DNA of 30,491 bases from a virus, in IMG/VR virus record IMGVR_UViG_3300010354_000373, positions 1 through 30,491 of that record; one strand, written 5' to 3'. The notes under the pieces are model-generated. The model searched no databases, had not been told where the DNA came from, and saw nothing but the letters and a program-made list of their open reading frames with translations. The position numbers and the translations under genes are program-made. Shown here piece by piece: positions 29,993-30,491 of the stretch; the first letter of the stretch is position 1; every line of letters starts with the position of its first letter.

Positions 29993-30372
29993 AGATCATC
30001 CTCCGCTGGAAAGTAGAGGTAGAGGTCATCGTACGCCTCAGGCACGAACGACTTCTTGATCTTCTTCGGCTTCGAGATGTAGCCGTAGCCGTAGTGGGGC
30101 GTGTACGTGCCGTCCGCCTCGAGGTAGTGCGTCTGGATCGGGGCTCGTAGAAAGACCCAGGCCACCAAGTCCTCGTGGATCACGTACCACCGACCGATGT
30201 CAATCATGTTGCCGTCGGGGTCCGACTCGGTGACCAGCCCGTCAGGCCGGAGGCACACGCCGCTCCACGAGCCAGTCTGCCAGCAACCGATGCACCAGTG
30301 ATCTTCAGCGAACGCCGATGAGACGGTGAGCAAAAGGCATGCCAAACTCACCCAAGTTTTTCTTGCGGTCAT
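29989..30372 (-). CDS. Exported protein of unknown function
   Basis: 127 residues with a clear Sec signal: MTARK, a hydrophobic core (WVSLACLLLTVSS) and a likely cut after AFA before EDHW. The mature part of about 104 residues is rich in Trp and Tyr, with CIGCWQTGSWSGVCLRPDG near its start and an acidic end (YFPAEDDL). No family recognised. It is the first gene of the visible transcription unit, with a strong GGGGAGG ribosome site and a consensus-like promoter. A secreted phage protein can alter the host surface, for example to block further infection, but nothing here shows that. Confidence 0.7.
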   Translation of the reverse strand: MTARKTWVSLACLLLTVSSAFAEDHWCIGCWQTGSWSGVCLRPDGLVTESDPDGNMIDIGRWYVIHEDLVAWVFLRAPIQTHYLEADGTYTPHYGYGYISKPKKIKKSFVPEAYDDLYLYFPAEDDL

Positions 30373-30379
30373 CTTTTCC

Positions 30380-30410
30380 TCCCCGCAGGACGATGGCGAA
30401 GCCTCGGGGA
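30380..30410 (-). other. Imperfect hairpin in the leader of the exported protein
   Basis: TCCCCGAGG and CCTGCGGGGA can pair over nine bases with one bulge. The 3' arm runs into the GGGGAGG ribosome site. The predicted transcription start falls within the 5' arm, so it may not form in the actual message. Confidence 0.3.
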
Positions 30411-30411
30411 C

Positions 30412-30440
30412 ATCATATACCGCAGGGCGAGCAGAGTCAA
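30412..30440 (-). promoter_or_regulatory. Consensus-like promoter (TTGACT-17-TATGAT)
   Basis: On the minus strand TTGACT (30435-30440) and TATGAT (30412-30417) are separated by exactly 17 bases. It is the best -35/-10 pair in the window, 40 bases before the ATG of the exported protein. The -35 overlaps the stop of the gene upstream. Confidence 0.75.
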
Positions 30441-30491
30441 CTCTTTTTTGCGACCTTGACCCTGGCGAGAAGTTTGGCCACGGGGTTCTCC
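30437..30491 (-). CDS. C-terminal end of an upstream gene (partial)
   Basis: An open frame enters from the right edge and ends at a TGA at 30437-30439. The visible end reads ENPVAKLLARVKVAKKS, a basic helix-like tail. Only about 17 residues can be seen, so neither the family nor certainty of coding can be given. Confidence 0.4.
   Translation of the reverse strand, partial: ENPVAKLLARVKVAKKS

Noticed and set aside
1-30491. CRISPR arrays, tRNA genes, insertion sequences or integration sites
   Set aside because: No spaced repeats of the right size, no cloverleaf, no transposase or integrase motif was seen on either strand.

Overview
This window is a segment of a tailed bacteriophage genome, or of a prophage or viral contig. 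It is GC-rich, and every gene I can support lies on the minus strand, packed head to tail with 1-8 base stop/start overlaps. Transcription therefore runs from high to low coordinates. The head and tail genes are of the HK97/lambda siphovirus type: a HK97-type terminase, portal, protease and capsid set, a tail-tube protein, a -1 frameshifted tail-assembly chaperone and a tape measure, with no sheath gene. The host cannot be read from the sequence. The very Ser-rich tail proteins and BspA-like fibre ends made me think of environmental, perhaps planctomycete-type, hosts, but that is only a guess. No integrase, repressor, replication or lysis gene is recognisable here.

Layout in transcription order, right to left. 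(1) 30491-29433: the end of an upstream gene, a consensus-like promoter, a small exported protein, a small zinc-finger protein and a membrane/coiled-coil protein. (2) 29376-28492: a protein with HK97-like capsid features and its own promoter and hairpin terminator. (3) 28423-21739: a two-gene cassette present twice, each copy a trypsin-like serine protease followed by a fibre-like protein ending in a BspA-like tail. (4) 21735-15663: packaging and head genes. These are the large terminase, interrupted in its P-loop by a class 3 intein with a LAGLIDADG endonuclease, then portal, prohead protease and major capsid protein, closed by a strong terminator. (5) 15537-13031: PhoH-like ATPase, a membrane protein, an HNH nuclease and a glycosyltransferase. 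(6) 13021-8642: connector and tail genes, ending in the G/GT-type chaperone pair. (7) 8661-3589: tape measure and three distal tail or virion proteins, two with large serine-rich tracts. (8) 3592-1: a small unknown protein, then a coupled run of glycan enzymes: a GT25-sulfotransferase fusion, a GT8-methyltransferase fusion and a further GT8 gene cut by the window edge.

The most interesting hypothesis joins regions 7 and 8. Serine-rich virion proteins lie immediately upstream of glycosyltransferase, sulfotransferase and methyltransferase genes, which would suit a phage-encoded system that decorates its own tail with a modified O-glycan. Other highlights are the intein in the terminase P-loop, the duplicated protease-fibre cassette and a possible second capsid-fold protein. 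A recurring extended -10 element (TGN-TANANT) marks many gene starts.
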